Shown piece by piece: positions 37,068-46,046 of a DNA stretch of 64,000 nucleotides. Position numbers and translations under genes: made by a program. This DNA is from Pseudodesulfovibrio alkaliphilus (GTDB lineage: Bacteria; Desulfobacterota; Desulfovibrionia; Desulfovibrionales; Desulfovibrionaceae). The stretch is taken from the NCBI RefSeq assembly GCF_009729555.1, contig NZ_WODC01000001.1, positions 558,001-622,000 of the forward strand, given 5' to 3'. A model generated the notes under the pieces. The model was not told the origin of the DNA. It saw nothing but the letters and a program-made list of their open reading frames with translations, and ran no database searches. The stretch's first letter is position 1. Each line of letters opens with the position of its first letter.

Positions 37068-37087
37068 TTATGCCCAAAATGGCATAA
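37068..37087. promoter_or_regulatory. Perfect palindrome TTATGCC-N6-GGCATAA
   Basis: Seven-base arms with a six-base spacer in the 290-base gap before the fdhA unit. The size and spacing fit a dimeric regulator of the CRP/FNR size class, but the arms are not the FNR or HcpR consensus. The TGCC...GGCA core recalls the operator-like repeat before fdhE. Confidence 0.55.
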
Positions 37088-37138
37088 TTGAACCCGCATC
37101 ATTTCAGGCGTCTACGAAAAAATGGCCGAAATAGCAGT

Positions 37139-37157
37139 GTGCCGCACCACGCGCAAG
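37139..37157 (+). promoter_or_regulatory. Third copy of the fdhE-type repeat, before the fdhA unit
   Basis: GTGCCGCACCACGCGCAAG has the pattern GTGCC-NN-ACC-NNNN-GCAAG shared with both units at 34966-35002, in the same orientation. It lies 72 bases before the small ORF at 37229 and 52 bases after the 7-6-7 palindrome. Confidence 0.55.
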
Positions 37158-37228
37158 ACCGATTTCTTTGCCGTTTTTCCACGACTCGCCCATAGGAAAA
37201 GGAGCTTCAAAAAGGGAGAGGTGCGCAC

Positions 37229-37456
37229 ATGCGCGATTCATTCAACCACAAAGCGGTCGCCGGGACGGTGACGCTCCAGCCTTTTTCCGGGCTGGGTTTC
37301 GACGTGTCCGGGGTCCGCGAGGCCACCCGGACCATGACCCTGCGCCGCCCCGACACGGACATGGACCGGCAAACGCCGCCCATGCCCAGCGCCGTGGCGC
37401 GGCCAAGCGGCTACTCGCTCCTCGTGACGCTGTGTCGCGAAATTCGCGGGCGCTGA
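37229..37456 (+). CDS. Possible small leader ORF of the fdhAB operon
   Basis: 75 residues with GGGAGAGG about 9 bases before its ATG, ending 25 bases before fdhA. No signal peptide, no Cys cluster except a single Cys near the end, and no recognised family; composition is Arg/Thr/Pro-rich. It may be a genuine small protein of the operon, a translated leader, or chance. The good ribosome-binding site and position are the only support. Confidence 0.35.
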   Translation: MRDSFNHKAVAGTVTLQPFSGLGFDVSGVREATRTMTLRRPDTDMDRQTPPMPSAVARPSGYSLLVTLCREIRGR

Positions 37457-37481
37457 CCCGCACCCAACATCAGGAGGTCTC

Positions 37482-40400
37482 ATGCACACCAACCGAAGAA
37501 ACTTCCTCAAGCTCTCCGCCACGGCGGCCGTTGCCACGGCCTTCGGCGGCCTCGGGCTTGGCTGTACGCCCAAGGCCGAAGCGGTCGACAGGGCGGCGGC
37601 CATGGACCCGAAGTGGAGCAGACAGACCACAAGCATCTGCTGCTACTGCGCGGTGGGCTGCGGGCTCGTGGTCAACACGTCTCTGAAGACCAAACGGGCC
37701 ATCAACGTCGAAGGCGACCCCGACCACCCCATCAACGAAGGAGCACTGTGCGCCAAGGGCGCGTCCATCTGGCAGTTGGCCGAAAACGACCGCCGGCCCG
37801 ACTCGGTTCTCTACCGTGCGCCCTACGCGAACAAATTCAAGAAGGTCTCCCTGGCCTGGGCCCTGGAAAAGATCGCCCACAACGTCAAAAAGGCCCGTGA
37901 CGAAAACTTCACCCATCTCAATTCTCGCGGGCAGGTCGTCAACCGATGCGACAACATCGCCTCCCTCGGTTCGGCAGCCCTGGACAACGAGGAGTGCTGG
38001 GCCTACTCGACCATGCTCCGCAGCCTCGGCCTGGTCTACATAGAGCATCAGGCACGTATCTGACACAGCGCGACTGTTGCGGCTCTGGCAGAGTCGTTCG
38101 GACGCGGCGCGATGACCAATCACTGGATCGACCTGAAGAACAGTGACTGTATTCTCATAATGGGCAGCAACGCTGCCGAAAACCATCCCATCTCCTTCAA
38201 GTGGGTGACTCGCGCCCAGGAACGGGGCGCCACCGTCATCCATGTGGACCCCCGCTTCACCAGGACCTCGGCCAAGGCGGACATGTACGCCCCGTTGCGT
38301 TCCGGTGCAGACATCGCCGTACTCGGCGGTATGATCAAGTACATCCTGGACAACGACCTGATTTTCAAGGAATATGTCCTGGAGTACACCAACGCCTCGT
38401 TCATCGTCGGCGACAAGTACGCCTTTGACAACGGCATCTTCTCTGGCTACGACCGCGAGTCCAGAAGCTACGACCAGTCCAACTGGGCCTTTGCCATGGA
38501 CGAAAACGGCAACCCCAGGAAAGACCGGACCCTTCAGGACCCGCGCTGCGTCTATCAGCTACTCAAGAAGCACTATGCGCGCTACACCCTGGAAAATGTC
38601 GAGACCATCTCCGGCATGACCCGCAAGGATCTCATCAAGTTCTACGAGACCTATGCGGCCACCGGCAAAAAGGACAAGGCCGGAACCATCATGTACGCCA
38701 TGGGCTGGACCCAGCACACCGTGGGCGTGCAGAACATCCGAACCATGGCCATCATCCAGCTGCTGCTGGGCAATGTCGGCATCCCCGGCGGCGGCGTCAA
38801 CGCACTGCGCGGCGAGGCCAACGTCCAGGGATCCACTGACCACGGCCTACTCTACCACATCCTGCCCGGCTACCTGGCCACCCCCCTGGCGGTACACCAG
38901 AGCCTGGCCGACTACAATAAGGCCCTCACTCCGATCTCCAACGATCCCATGTCCGCCAACTGGTGGCAGAACTTCCCCAAGTATTCGGCGTCGCTGCTCA
39001 AGGCCATGTGGATGGACGACGACCCTGCGGTCTCCTTCAACTACCTGCCCAAGCTCGACACCGCCTCGGCGGCCGTCTACTCCTGGCTGAACCTCTTCGA
39101 TAAGATGGACAAGGGCCAGTTCAAGGGGCTCTTCGCCTGGGGGATGAACCCCGCCTGCTCGGGCGCCAACTCCCACAAGACCCGTCAGGCCCTGACCAAG
39201 CTCGACTGGCTGGTCAACGTCAACATCTTCCCCAACGAGACCGGCTCGTTCTGGGAAGGACCGGACATGGACCCCTCCAAGATCAAGACCGAGGTCTTCT
39301 TCCTGCCCTGCTCGGTGTCCATCGAGAAGGAAGGCTCTGTCAGCAACTCCGGCCGCTGGATGCAGTGGCGCTACCAGGGCCCTGACGCACCCCACGGCTT
39401 CAAGCCCGATGGCGACCTGATGTACGAGCTGATGCACGAGATCCAGGCCCTGTACAAGAAGGAGGGCGGCGTCTATCCAGACCCCGTGCTGCGGTTCAAC
39501 CTTAAGGGATGGGCCACCAACGGCGTCTTCGACCCGCACAAGACGGCCAAGCTGATCAACGGCCACTTCACCCGCGATGTGGAGATCGGCGGCAAGCTCT
39601 ACAAGAAGGGCACCCAGGTGCCCAGCTTCGCCCTGCTCCAGGACGACGGCTCCACCTGCTCGGGCAACTGGCTGTACTGCAACTCCTACACGGATCAGGG
39701 CAACATGGCCGCACGGCGCAGCCTGGCCCAGACCCCGGAGCAGGAAAAGCTCGGCCTTTTCCCCAACTACACATGGTGCTGGCCGGTCAACCGCCGCATC
39801 CTCTACAACCGCGCCTCCGTGGACCCCACCGGCAAGCCCTGGAACCCGGAGCTTCCCCTCATCCAGTGGGACGCCATCAACAAGAAATGGGTGGGCGACG
39901 TACCCGACGGCGGCTGGGCCCCCGGCGAACGGCATCCCTTCATCATGACCCGGTTCGGCTTTGGCCAGATATACGGTCCCGGCCGGGCCGACGGCCCCTT
40001 CCCGGAATACTACGAGCCCCTGGAGTGCCCGGTGAACTCGCACCCGTTCTCCACCACTCTGCACAACCCCACGGCCATCTCCTACGCCGACGAGGACAAG
40101 GCCGTGTGCGATCCCCGGTATCCCTTCGTGGGCACCACCTATCGCGTCACCGAGCACTGGCAGACCGGCCTCATGACCCGTAACCAGGAATGGCTGGTGG
40201 AGATGGAACCCCAGATGTTCGTGGAGATGGGCGAGGAGCTGGCCGCGCTGCGGGGCATCAGAAACGGCGAAAAGGTCATCGTGGAGAGTGTGCGCGGCTC
40301 GGTCTGGGCCAAGGCCATGGTCACCAAGCGCATCAAGCCCTTCGACATCCAGGGCACAGTCATCCATCAGGTGGGCCTGCCCTGGCACTATGGCTGGACC

Positions 40401-40511
40401 TGGCCAAAGGACGGCGGCGACTCGGCCAATATCCTGACTCCGTCCGTGGGCGATCCCAATACCGGCATCCCCGAAACCAAGGCCTTCATGGTCAACGTCC
40501 GCAAGGCGTAA
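37482..40511 (+). CDS. fdhA: Selenocysteine formate dehydrogenase, catalytic alpha subunit
   Basis: Oxidises formate to CO2 in the periplasm, or the reverse, at a Mo or W bis-MGD centre. 1009 residues with an in-frame UGA at 38061-38063 read as selenocysteine, residue 194, within HQARI-U-HSATVAAL, the active-site motif of this family. Reading stops there without recoding, and the same frame continues to 40511. Tat signal RRNFLK at residues 5-10; [4Fe-4S] ligands Cys53, Cys56, Cys60 and Cys90. The length matches Desulfovibrio FdhA. AGGAGG precedes the ATG. fdhB follows 12 bases later. The selenocysteine machinery (selA, selB, selC) is not in this window. Confidence 0.97.
38061..38096 (+). promoter_or_regulatory. 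UGA selenocysteine codon with bacterial SECIS hairpin
   Basis: Right after the UGA the message can fold: CGACT (38071-38075) pairs with AGTCG (38092-38096), and TGC (38078-38080) with GCA (38088-38090), leaving a bulge and the apical loop GGCTCTG. The E. coli fdhF SECIS loop, which SelB binds, is GGUCUG-like. Distance from UGA to stem and loop sequence fit a bacterial SECIS. Confidence 0.88.
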
Positions 40512-40523
40512 AGGAGGAATGAA

Positions 40524-41249
40524 ATGAGTAAGACCTTCTTCATCGACCTGACCAAGTGTACGGCCTGCCGGGGTTGCCAGGTTGCCTGCAAGCAATGGAA
40601 AAAACTCCCGGCCGAAAAGACCGAGAACTGGGGCTCGCGCCAGAATCCAAAGGACCTCTCGGGCGTCACCCTCAAGCTGGTCCGGTTCACCGAAGTGGAG
40701 ACCGACGGCAAGCTTCAGTGGCTCTTCTACCCCGAGCAGTGCCGCCACTGCATCGAGCCGCCCTGCATCGACGCCATGACCGTGCCCGGCTCCATCGTCC
40801 ACGACCAGGAAACCGGAGCCGTGATCTACACCAGCCTCACGGCCAAGGAACCCAACAAGGAGGCCTTTGCCACCAGCTGTCCCTACGACATCCCGCGCAT
40901 CAACGAGGAGACCGGGATGGTGGTCAAATGCGACATGTGCAATGACCGCGTCAAGATGGGCATGCTGCCCGCCTGTGTGCAGACATGCCCCACCGGGGCC
41001 ATGAACTTCGGCGAGCGCGAGGACATGCTCGAACTGGCTGAAAAGCACCTTGAAGCGGCCCAGGCGAGGTATCCCGACGCGGAACTGGTGGACGAGTACA
41101 CGGTTCGGGTCATCTATCTGGTCCAGACCAGCCCGGCCAGCTACCACGAGTATCTTGAGGCGGACGCCTCGTCCATCCGGCGCGGCCCGCTCACCAGGAA
41201 GCAGTTCCTGGCCAAGCTGGCCTCGCCCCTCAAGCGCATGAACGGCTAA
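40524..41249 (+). CDS. fdhB: Formate dehydrogenase iron-sulfur beta subunit
   Basis: Electron-transfer partner of FdhA. 241 residues with 12 conserved Cys in ferredoxin-like groups: KCTACRGCQVACKQW (12-22), QCRHCIEPPC (about 73-82), SCPYD, KCDMCNDRVKMG and ACVQTCPTG (about 132-160). That is enough for three [4Fe-4S] clusters, as in the D. gigas enzyme. It has no signal peptide and should leave the cell with FdhA through Tat. AAGGAGG precedes the ATG. No membrane or cytochrome subunit follows, so this is the soluble FdhAB type, probably passing electrons to a periplasmic cytochrome c3 encoded elsewhere. Confidence 0.96.
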   Translation: MSKTFFIDLTKCTACRGCQVACKQWKKLPAEKTENWGSRQNPKDLSGVTLKLVRFTEVETDGKLQWLFYPEQCRHCIEPPCIDAMTVPGSIVHDQETGAVIYTSLTAKEPNKEAFATSCPYDIPRINEETGMVVKCDMCNDRVKMGMLPACVQTCPTGAMNFGEREDMLELAEKHLEAAQARYPDAELVDEYTVRVIYLVQTSPASYHEYLEADASSIRRGPLTRKQFLAKLASPLKRMNG

Positions 41250-41260
41250 ACAATCAAACT

Positions 41261-41288
41261 CCCCGGCGCGGAGAACACCGCGCCGGGG
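41261..41288 (+). terminator. Strong hairpin after fdhB
   Basis: CCCCGGCGCGG (41261-41271) pairs perfectly with CCGCGCCGGGG (41278-41288). There is no T-run behind it, so it may stabilise the 3' end or act with a factor. A second stem GCCCCGGC/GCCGGGGC at 41364-41391 follows. Confidence 0.6.
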
Positions 41289-41471
41289 ACAGCCTTGCAA
41301 GATAGAACACCTCCGCATGCCCGCCGCTTCGGACCTGGCGGCGTCGGCCACGGAGCGTCAAGGGCCCCGGCCATTGCTATTGTGCCGGGGCTCATTGTAT
41401 TGTGACCCGAAACGTCCGCCCGGCCAGCGACCATGGACCGCCCAAAGAAACCGCTTCAAGGAACCACGCCC

Positions 41472-42017
41472 ATGAGAACCCCCCTGCTGACGACCATGGC
41501 TCTGCTGATGCTGTACGCCCCAGTGGCTGCCACGGCCCTCGCCCAGCAGCCGCGCCCCTTTCCCGACCTGACCCTGAACGGAACACGCCTGAGCGAGCAG
41601 GCCGCCTACCTCGGGGTTGCCGACGCCCCTTTCCGGCTTACGCAAATCAAGGCCGAGTACCTCTTCATTGAGGCTTACAGCCTCTATTGTCCGGCATGTC
41701 AGCGCGACGCACCTGCCTTAAACGAACTGCACAGGCGCATCGAAACCACGGAGCTTGGCGCCAGGGTCCGCTTGATCGGACTCGGCCTGGGCAATACCAG
41801 CGCCGAAACCGACCACTACCGGGACAAGTATGCGGTGCCCTTCCCCCTGTTTGAAGACGGGGAGTACCAGATACACAGGGAACTGGGCGAGCCGGTGGCC
41901 CCCACCTATTACATCGTGCGCCTGGAAGGCGCTGCGGCCACCATCCTGTACGAGCGAGAGGGGCCGCTGGAGGCGGACATTTTCGACACCCTCACGCGGC
42001 TGGTGCAAGGCGGATAA
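41472..42017 (+). CDS. Secreted TlpA-like thioredoxin-fold protein
   Basis: 181 residues. Signal peptide about 1-26 (hydrophobic core LLTTMALLMLYAPVAATA). Thioredoxin-fold with redox pair CPAC in YSLYCPACQRDAP near 77, and cis-Pro region EPVAPTYYIV near 140. So a periplasmic thiol-disulfide protein, probably reductive or scaffolding in cytochrome or metalloprotein maturation; the pair CPAC differs from CGPC. AAGGA lies 8 bases before the ATG. It follows fdhAB on the same strand but behind two hairpins, so cotranscription is uncertain. Confidence 0.82.
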   Translation: MRTPLLTTMALLMLYAPVAATALAQQPRPFPDLTLNGTRLSEQAAYLGVADAPFRLTQIKAEYLFIEAYSLYCPACQRDAPALNELHRRIETTELGARVRLIGLGLGNTSAETDHYRDKYAVPFPLFEDGEYQIHRELGEPVAPTYYIVRLEGAAATILYEREGPLEADIFDTLTRLVQGG

Positions 42018-42073
42018 GTGGCTCCCGGCGTCCTGGCGGCCCGGCCGGGCAGCCAGGGGAAGTCATGGAACCA

Positions 42074-42820
42074 TCATCCGCCGCGGCGGGTCTGGGCATC
42101 AAGGGCCGAGGCCTCGGACCGATAGAGTTCCGCCAGCCTGGTGATGCCCACGGACTCGAAGACCGCACGAAAGTTGTCCGAGAGCCCGGCAAGAACCACG
42201 CGCACCCCGGTCTCGTGGCATTGGCGCAGCAGGTCGGTCAGGCCGGAGAGTCCGGCGCCGTTGATGGAGGCGTTCTCGTCGAAGCTCATCAGGATCAATC
42301 CCTTGTCCAGCCGACGGGCCTCGGCCAGCCGCTCTGTCAAGCGAGGCACCGTGTTGCCGGTGATGTTGCCGCGCACACGGATCACCACCGCATCACCCTG
42401 CACCTGAAGTTCGATCTGCTCGTCCTCTCGCTTGGCGATGGCCAAGCGCTCCCCGGCTCGGGAAAGGGCCAGTTCCAGGGCCTCGCGCCGAAGGGGTTTG
42501 TTTATGAAGTCCGTGGCGTCGAGGTTCAGCGCCTGGATGGCCAGATCCATGTCGCCGTGGCCGGTGATGACCACCACCTCGGCCATGGGGTTGATCTTCT
42601 TTATCTCCTTGAGCACCTCAATGCCGTCCATGACCGGCATCTTGATGTCTGTGAGTACCAGCGATGGCTTTTCCCGCATGAACAGCTCAAGCCCTTCCTG
42701 GCCGTTCTCTGCCTGCAGCACATCATACCCCATGGCGTTGAGCAGCAGGGAAAACATTTTCAATGTCGGCCGTTCGTCGTCGATGATCAGTATGGTTTCC
42801 TTCACGATGGATTCCTTCAT
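42074..42820 (-). CDS. Response regulator with STAS output domain
   Basis: 248 residues. Receiver at 5-125: acidic pair LIIDDERP, phospho-Asp in LVLTDIKMPVMDG near 58, Thr in VVVITGHGD, Lys in DFINKPLRR. The C-terminal part (about 140-235) has the anti-sigma antagonist-like STAS pattern VVIRVRGNITGNTV and SINGAGLSGLTDLL. Ser in SINGAG sits where SpoIIAA-type proteins are phosphorylated. REC-STAS suggests output through partner switching rather than DNA binding. The start overlaps the kinase stop by 4 bases. Confidence 0.9.
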   Translation of the reverse strand: MKESIVKETILIIDDERPTLKMFSLLLNAMGYDVLQAENGQEGLELFMREKPSLVLTDIKMPVMDGIEVLKEIKKINPMAEVVVITGHGDMDLAIQALNLDATDFINKPLRREALELALSRAGERLAIAKREDEQIELQVQGDAVVIRVRGNITGNTVPRLTERLAEARRLDKGLILMSFDENASINGAGLSGLTDLLRQCHETGVRVVLAGLSDNFRAVFESVGITRLAELYRSEASALDAQTRRGG

Positions 42821-44823
42821 TGTCTGTTCACGCCCTTGGCCGCGGGGAACTGCATCCGAAAGGCGGCCCCCCTGCCCTTTTCACTGCGAATGCGGATGTC
42901 TCCGCCGTAATCCTTGACGATGCCGTAGGTGATGGCCAGCCCGAGGCCCATGCCCTGGCCCGCCTCCTTGGTGGTGTAGAAGGGCTCGAATATCTTCTCG
43001 CGATCCTCCTCATCGATGCCCGAGCCGGTATCCTCCACCTCGATGAACACGGTGGAGTCCTCGGCTCCGGTACGGATGGTGATGCGGCGGCGGGAGGCGT
43101 CGTCATGGGGCGAGGCGTTGTCGTTGATGGCGTCGCGGGCGTTGGCCACGAGATTGAAGACCACTTGCTGAAGCCTGTTGGAGTGGGCCATGACCGGCGG
43201 AAGCCCGTCTCCCAGCTCCAGGTCGAAGGCGATGTTGTCCAACTCGAACTGGCGTCTGAGCATGGAGAGCACTGCCAGCACCGGCTGGTTGACATCCACC
43301 CGTTCCTCCATGAAGTCGGACTTGCGGCCAAAGGAGCGCAGGGTGTTGATGATCTCGGCCGCCCGGTCCACCTGGGCCGAGATTTCACGCACCACCTCCA
43401 TGAAGTGCTCCTTGGGCACTTCGGTGTTCTCCTCCCCCATCAGATAGAGGAAGTCGCTGCCCATCTTGATGGCGTTGAGCGGCTGATTGATCTCGTGGGC
43501 CACGCCTGCGCTCATTTCTCCCAGCGATTTCATCTTGCTCGCCTGAATGAGCTGGGCGTCCTTCTCGATCATTTCGGTGATGTCTGTCACCGCGATGATG
43601 ATGGCGTGATGCCCGCGATACGAGATGGGACAGGCGTGCATGTTGACGAAAAACGGCTCGTTGCCCCGTTTATAGTGGATCTGCTTGGGAAAATAGACGC
43701 AGCCGCTGCCGCCCTCGGAGAAGAATGCCAGGCACTGCTCATTGTGATCCGGGCCGAGTTCGACGAAACGCATGCCATGCAGGGTTTCGCGGGAATATCC
43801 GTACAACTCCACGGCCCGAGGGTTGGCATCGCGTATCTCGCCGGTCTCGCAGTCCACCACGAAGATGGGATCTGGCCCGGAGTCGAACAGGGAGCGGTAC
43901 TTCTCCTCGGATTCGCGCAGACGGCGGCGATAGAGCTTGATGGACCAGACCATGTTCCTGAAGGAGTCGGCCAGCTGAACCACCTCGTCGCCCTCGTGCT
44001 TGCGGTAAAAGGTGCAGTTGGCGCACTTGCGGTACTCCTCGCCCGGGCTGGCCGTGCCGCGGGCCTGATCGAAATGCCAGCACGGCAGATCGGTGTTGTT
44101 GAAGGCCGGGCAGCGCGAGGCGTCCCAGTCCTCGTCCGGCCCGAGCTTGAGCGGAATGTCGAAATTTCCCCGGCTGATCTCGTCAGAGAGCCGGGTCAGA
44201 TCGGACACGGGCCGGGTGATGTAGCGCGTCAGCCATGAGCTGAGGAAGATGGTGATGATGATGACGCCAGAAATGAAGCCGAGAAAGGCCACGCGCAACT
44301 TGCCCACCAGAGCGTCGATGTGGCTCTTGTTCAACCCCACATGGACCGTGCCGATGCGGTAGAGCCCTTCGTTGATGGCTGCGGCCAGATCATAGACAGG
44401 TTCGCCGTCGAGATCGAGGAGCTTGATGGAATCCTGGGCCCCTGGCGAAAGCCGGTTGGTCAGCAGGTTCTCGGGCAGGGGCCGGGTCAGGGTGTGGGCC
44501 AGGACCTCGCCCGTCTGATTCTCGATGAAGATGTACGAGACCAGGTGCTTGCGCTGATGCAGACGGGTTTCATCAAAGATCAGGGCCAGCAGCTGGGGCA
44601 CATCGTTGTCCAGGATGTGGGAGCCGCCCCGCTCGGCCACGGAATAGGCGATGGCCTCGCCGCGCATCTCCAGCTCATGGGTCAGGGAGTTGACCAGGAT
44701 GTAGCGGGCCACGAAGGCAATGGCCACGCTGATGAACATGATGGCGATGAGCATGGAGAAAAGGATCTTCTCCCTGAGCCCCAGCCTGGAAAAATGGTGG
44801 GAGAGACGCTTGCCGATGGTCAC
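42817..44823 (-). CDS. Membrane sensor histidine kinase with Cys cluster between HAMP and PAS
   Basis: 668 residues. Membrane helix about 20-43, periplasmic sensor about 44-180, second helix about 183-205, HAMP about 205-250. Then a Cys-rich insertion (RCPAFNNTDLPCWHFD and RKCANCTFYRK, about 240-280), resembling the CW-type Cys clusters found in deltaproteobacterial signalling proteins. PAS about 310-430, HisKA with His in GVAHEINQPLNAIKMG near 450, HATPase with EVEDTGSGIDEED and GMGLGLAI. It overlaps both the binding-protein gene upstream and the STAS regulator downstream by 4 bases, so ligand binding, phosphorylation and output form one unit. Confidence 0.92.
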   Translation of the reverse strand: MTIGKRLSHHFSRLGLREKILFSMLIAIMFISVAIAFVARYILVNSLTHELEMRGEAIAYSVAERGGSHILDNDVPQLLALIFDETRLHQRKHLVSYIFIENQTGEVLAHTLTRPLPENLLTNRLSPGAQDSIKLLDLDGEPVYDLAAAINEGLYRIGTVHVGLNKSHIDALVGKLRVAFLGFISGVIIITIFLSSWLTRYITRPVSDLTRLSDEISRGNFDIPLKLGPDEDWDASRCPAFNNTDLPCWHFDQARGTASPGEEYRKCANCTFYRKHEGDEVVQLADSFRNMVWSIKLYRRRLRESEEKYRSLFDSGPDPIFVVDCETGEIRDANPRAVELYGYSRETLHGMRFVELGPDHNEQCLAFFSEGGSGCVYFPKQIHYKRGNEPFFVNMHACPISYRGHHAIIIAVTDITEMIEKDAQLIQASKMKSLGEMSAGVAHEINQPLNAIKMGSDFLYLMGEENTEVPKEHFMEVVREISAQVDRAAEIINTLRSFGRKSDFMEERVDVNQPVLAVLSMLRRQFELDNIAFDLELGDGLPPVMAHSNRLQQVVFNLVANARDAINDNASPHDDASRRRITIRTGAEDSTVFIEVEDTGSGIDEEDREKIFEPFYTTKEAGQGMGLGLAITYGIVKDYGGDIRIRSEKGRGAAFRMQFPAAKGVNRQ

Positions 44824-46046
44824 TGCGTTTCCTCCCGCCGCCCTGCCAGCCCCTGCCAGTCGAGCAGGGGCACGAAGCGTCCGCGCTCAAGGCGGGTGAA
44901 ATATACCTTTTCGAGCCCCTGCCTGTCGTCCGGGCCGTAGGTGATGGACAGATCCGGCCCGAGTTCGTAATTGCGCAGGGATTCTATGGCCGCGATGAGC
45001 CCTTCGCGGGTCAGGTCACGTCCTGCCCGCTTGAGCCCCTCGACCATGATGCGCGCATTGAGGAACCCCTCAAGCCCAACGAAACTCGGCGTGTCGTCGG
45101 GATAATAGCGGGCCAGGAGGCGCACGTACTGCGAGGCGGCATCGTCGGCCCCGTCCGGTCCGGCCACGGGCTGTGGCACCACCTGGGACATGATCACCTC
45201 GGACTGGATCTCGGGCCCGAGTCTGCGGGCCAGCTCCTCGGCCCCCACAAAGGAAACATTGTAGAAGATGGGGTCGAACCCGGCCTCAAGGGCCACGGAA
45301 ATGAACCGGGCGCAGGCGTCGTAGGTGCCGACCATAACCACGGCCTCGGCCCCGGAATGGCGGATTTTATCCATGCCCTCCGCCACATTGAGGGTTCCCC
45401 GGATATAGGAGCCTCGGGCCACGGGCTCCAGGTCGTACTGCTTGAGTGCCAGCTCGGTGCCGATGAGTCCGTCAAATCCGTAGGCGTCGTACTGGTAGAA
45501 GACCGCGATGCGGTCAATGCCGAGGGCCTCGACCAAATGGCGCACCGCCGCCTCGGTCTCCTGGTAGTAGGAGGCGCGGATGTTGACCAGATAGGGGTTG
45601 AAAGGCTGGCGCAGGGCATTGGCCCCGGTGAACATGCCCACCAGGGGGATGCCTGCCTCCTCCACCAGGGGCAGCACCTTGATGGTGGTCGGCGTGCCCA
45701 CATAGCAGAACAGGGCGAAGACATCTCCCGAGATGATGAGTTGTTGGGTGTTCATCAGGCAGCGGGGCGGATCGTAGGAATCGTCGTAGGCAACTATGCG
45801 TATCTTGCGCCCGTGTATTCCCCCGCTTTCGTTGACATGGCGGATATACGCCTCGGCCCCGCGCAGGGTCTGGGTTCCCAGGTATCCCGCGTGGCCGGTC
45901 AGAGCCAGGGAGGAGCCCAATCGGATTTCGTCGGCCGACACGCCCGGGGCGCCGCTTTGCACCAAGCCGGACTCGTCCGCGCTCCCGCAGCCCATAAGCG
46001 CGGCCGACAAAAGAATGAACACCACTGCCCGCAACGTCTGGCCCAT
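44820..46046 (-). CDS. Branched-chain amino-acid type ABC binding lipoprotein, probably a sensor subunit
   Basis: 408 residues from ATG 46046 behind a G-rich run; an in-frame TTG at 46079 is less likely. Lipoprotein signal with lipobox LMGC near residue 19-20. Type I periplasmic binding fold of the LivJ/UrtA family: IRLGSSLALTGHAGYLGTQTLRGAEAYIRHVNESGG near the N-terminus and SFVGLEGFLNARIMVEGLKRAG near the C-terminus. No permease or ATPase gene is present. The 4-base overlap with the kinase gene indicates that it delivers a ligand signal to that kinase rather than to a transporter. Ligand unknown. Confidence 0.9.
   Translation of the reverse strand: MGQTLRAVVFILLSAALMGCGSADESGLVQSGAPGVSADEIRLGSSLALTGHAGYLGTQTLRGAEAYIRHVNESGGIHGRKIRIVAYDDSYDPPRCLMNTQQLIISGDVFALFCYVGTPTTIKVLPLVEEAGIPLVGMFTGANALRQPFNPYLVNIRASYYQETEAAVRHLVEALGIDRIAVFYQYDAYGFDGLIGTELALKQYDLEPVARGSYIRGTLNVAEGMDKIRHSGAEAVVMVGTYDACARFISVALEAGFDPIFYNVSFVGAEELARRLGPEIQSEVIMSQVVPQPVAGPDGADDAASQYVRLLARYYPDDTPSFVGLEGFLNARIMVEGLKRAGRDLTREGLIAAIESLRNYELGPDLSITYGPDDRQGLEKVYFTRLERGRFVPLLDWQGLAGRREETQ

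Noticed and set aside
37482-38063. fdhA as a pseudogene broken by a stop codon
   Set aside because: The stop is UGA in the selenocysteine motif, the frame continues without shift, and a SECIS hairpin follows.
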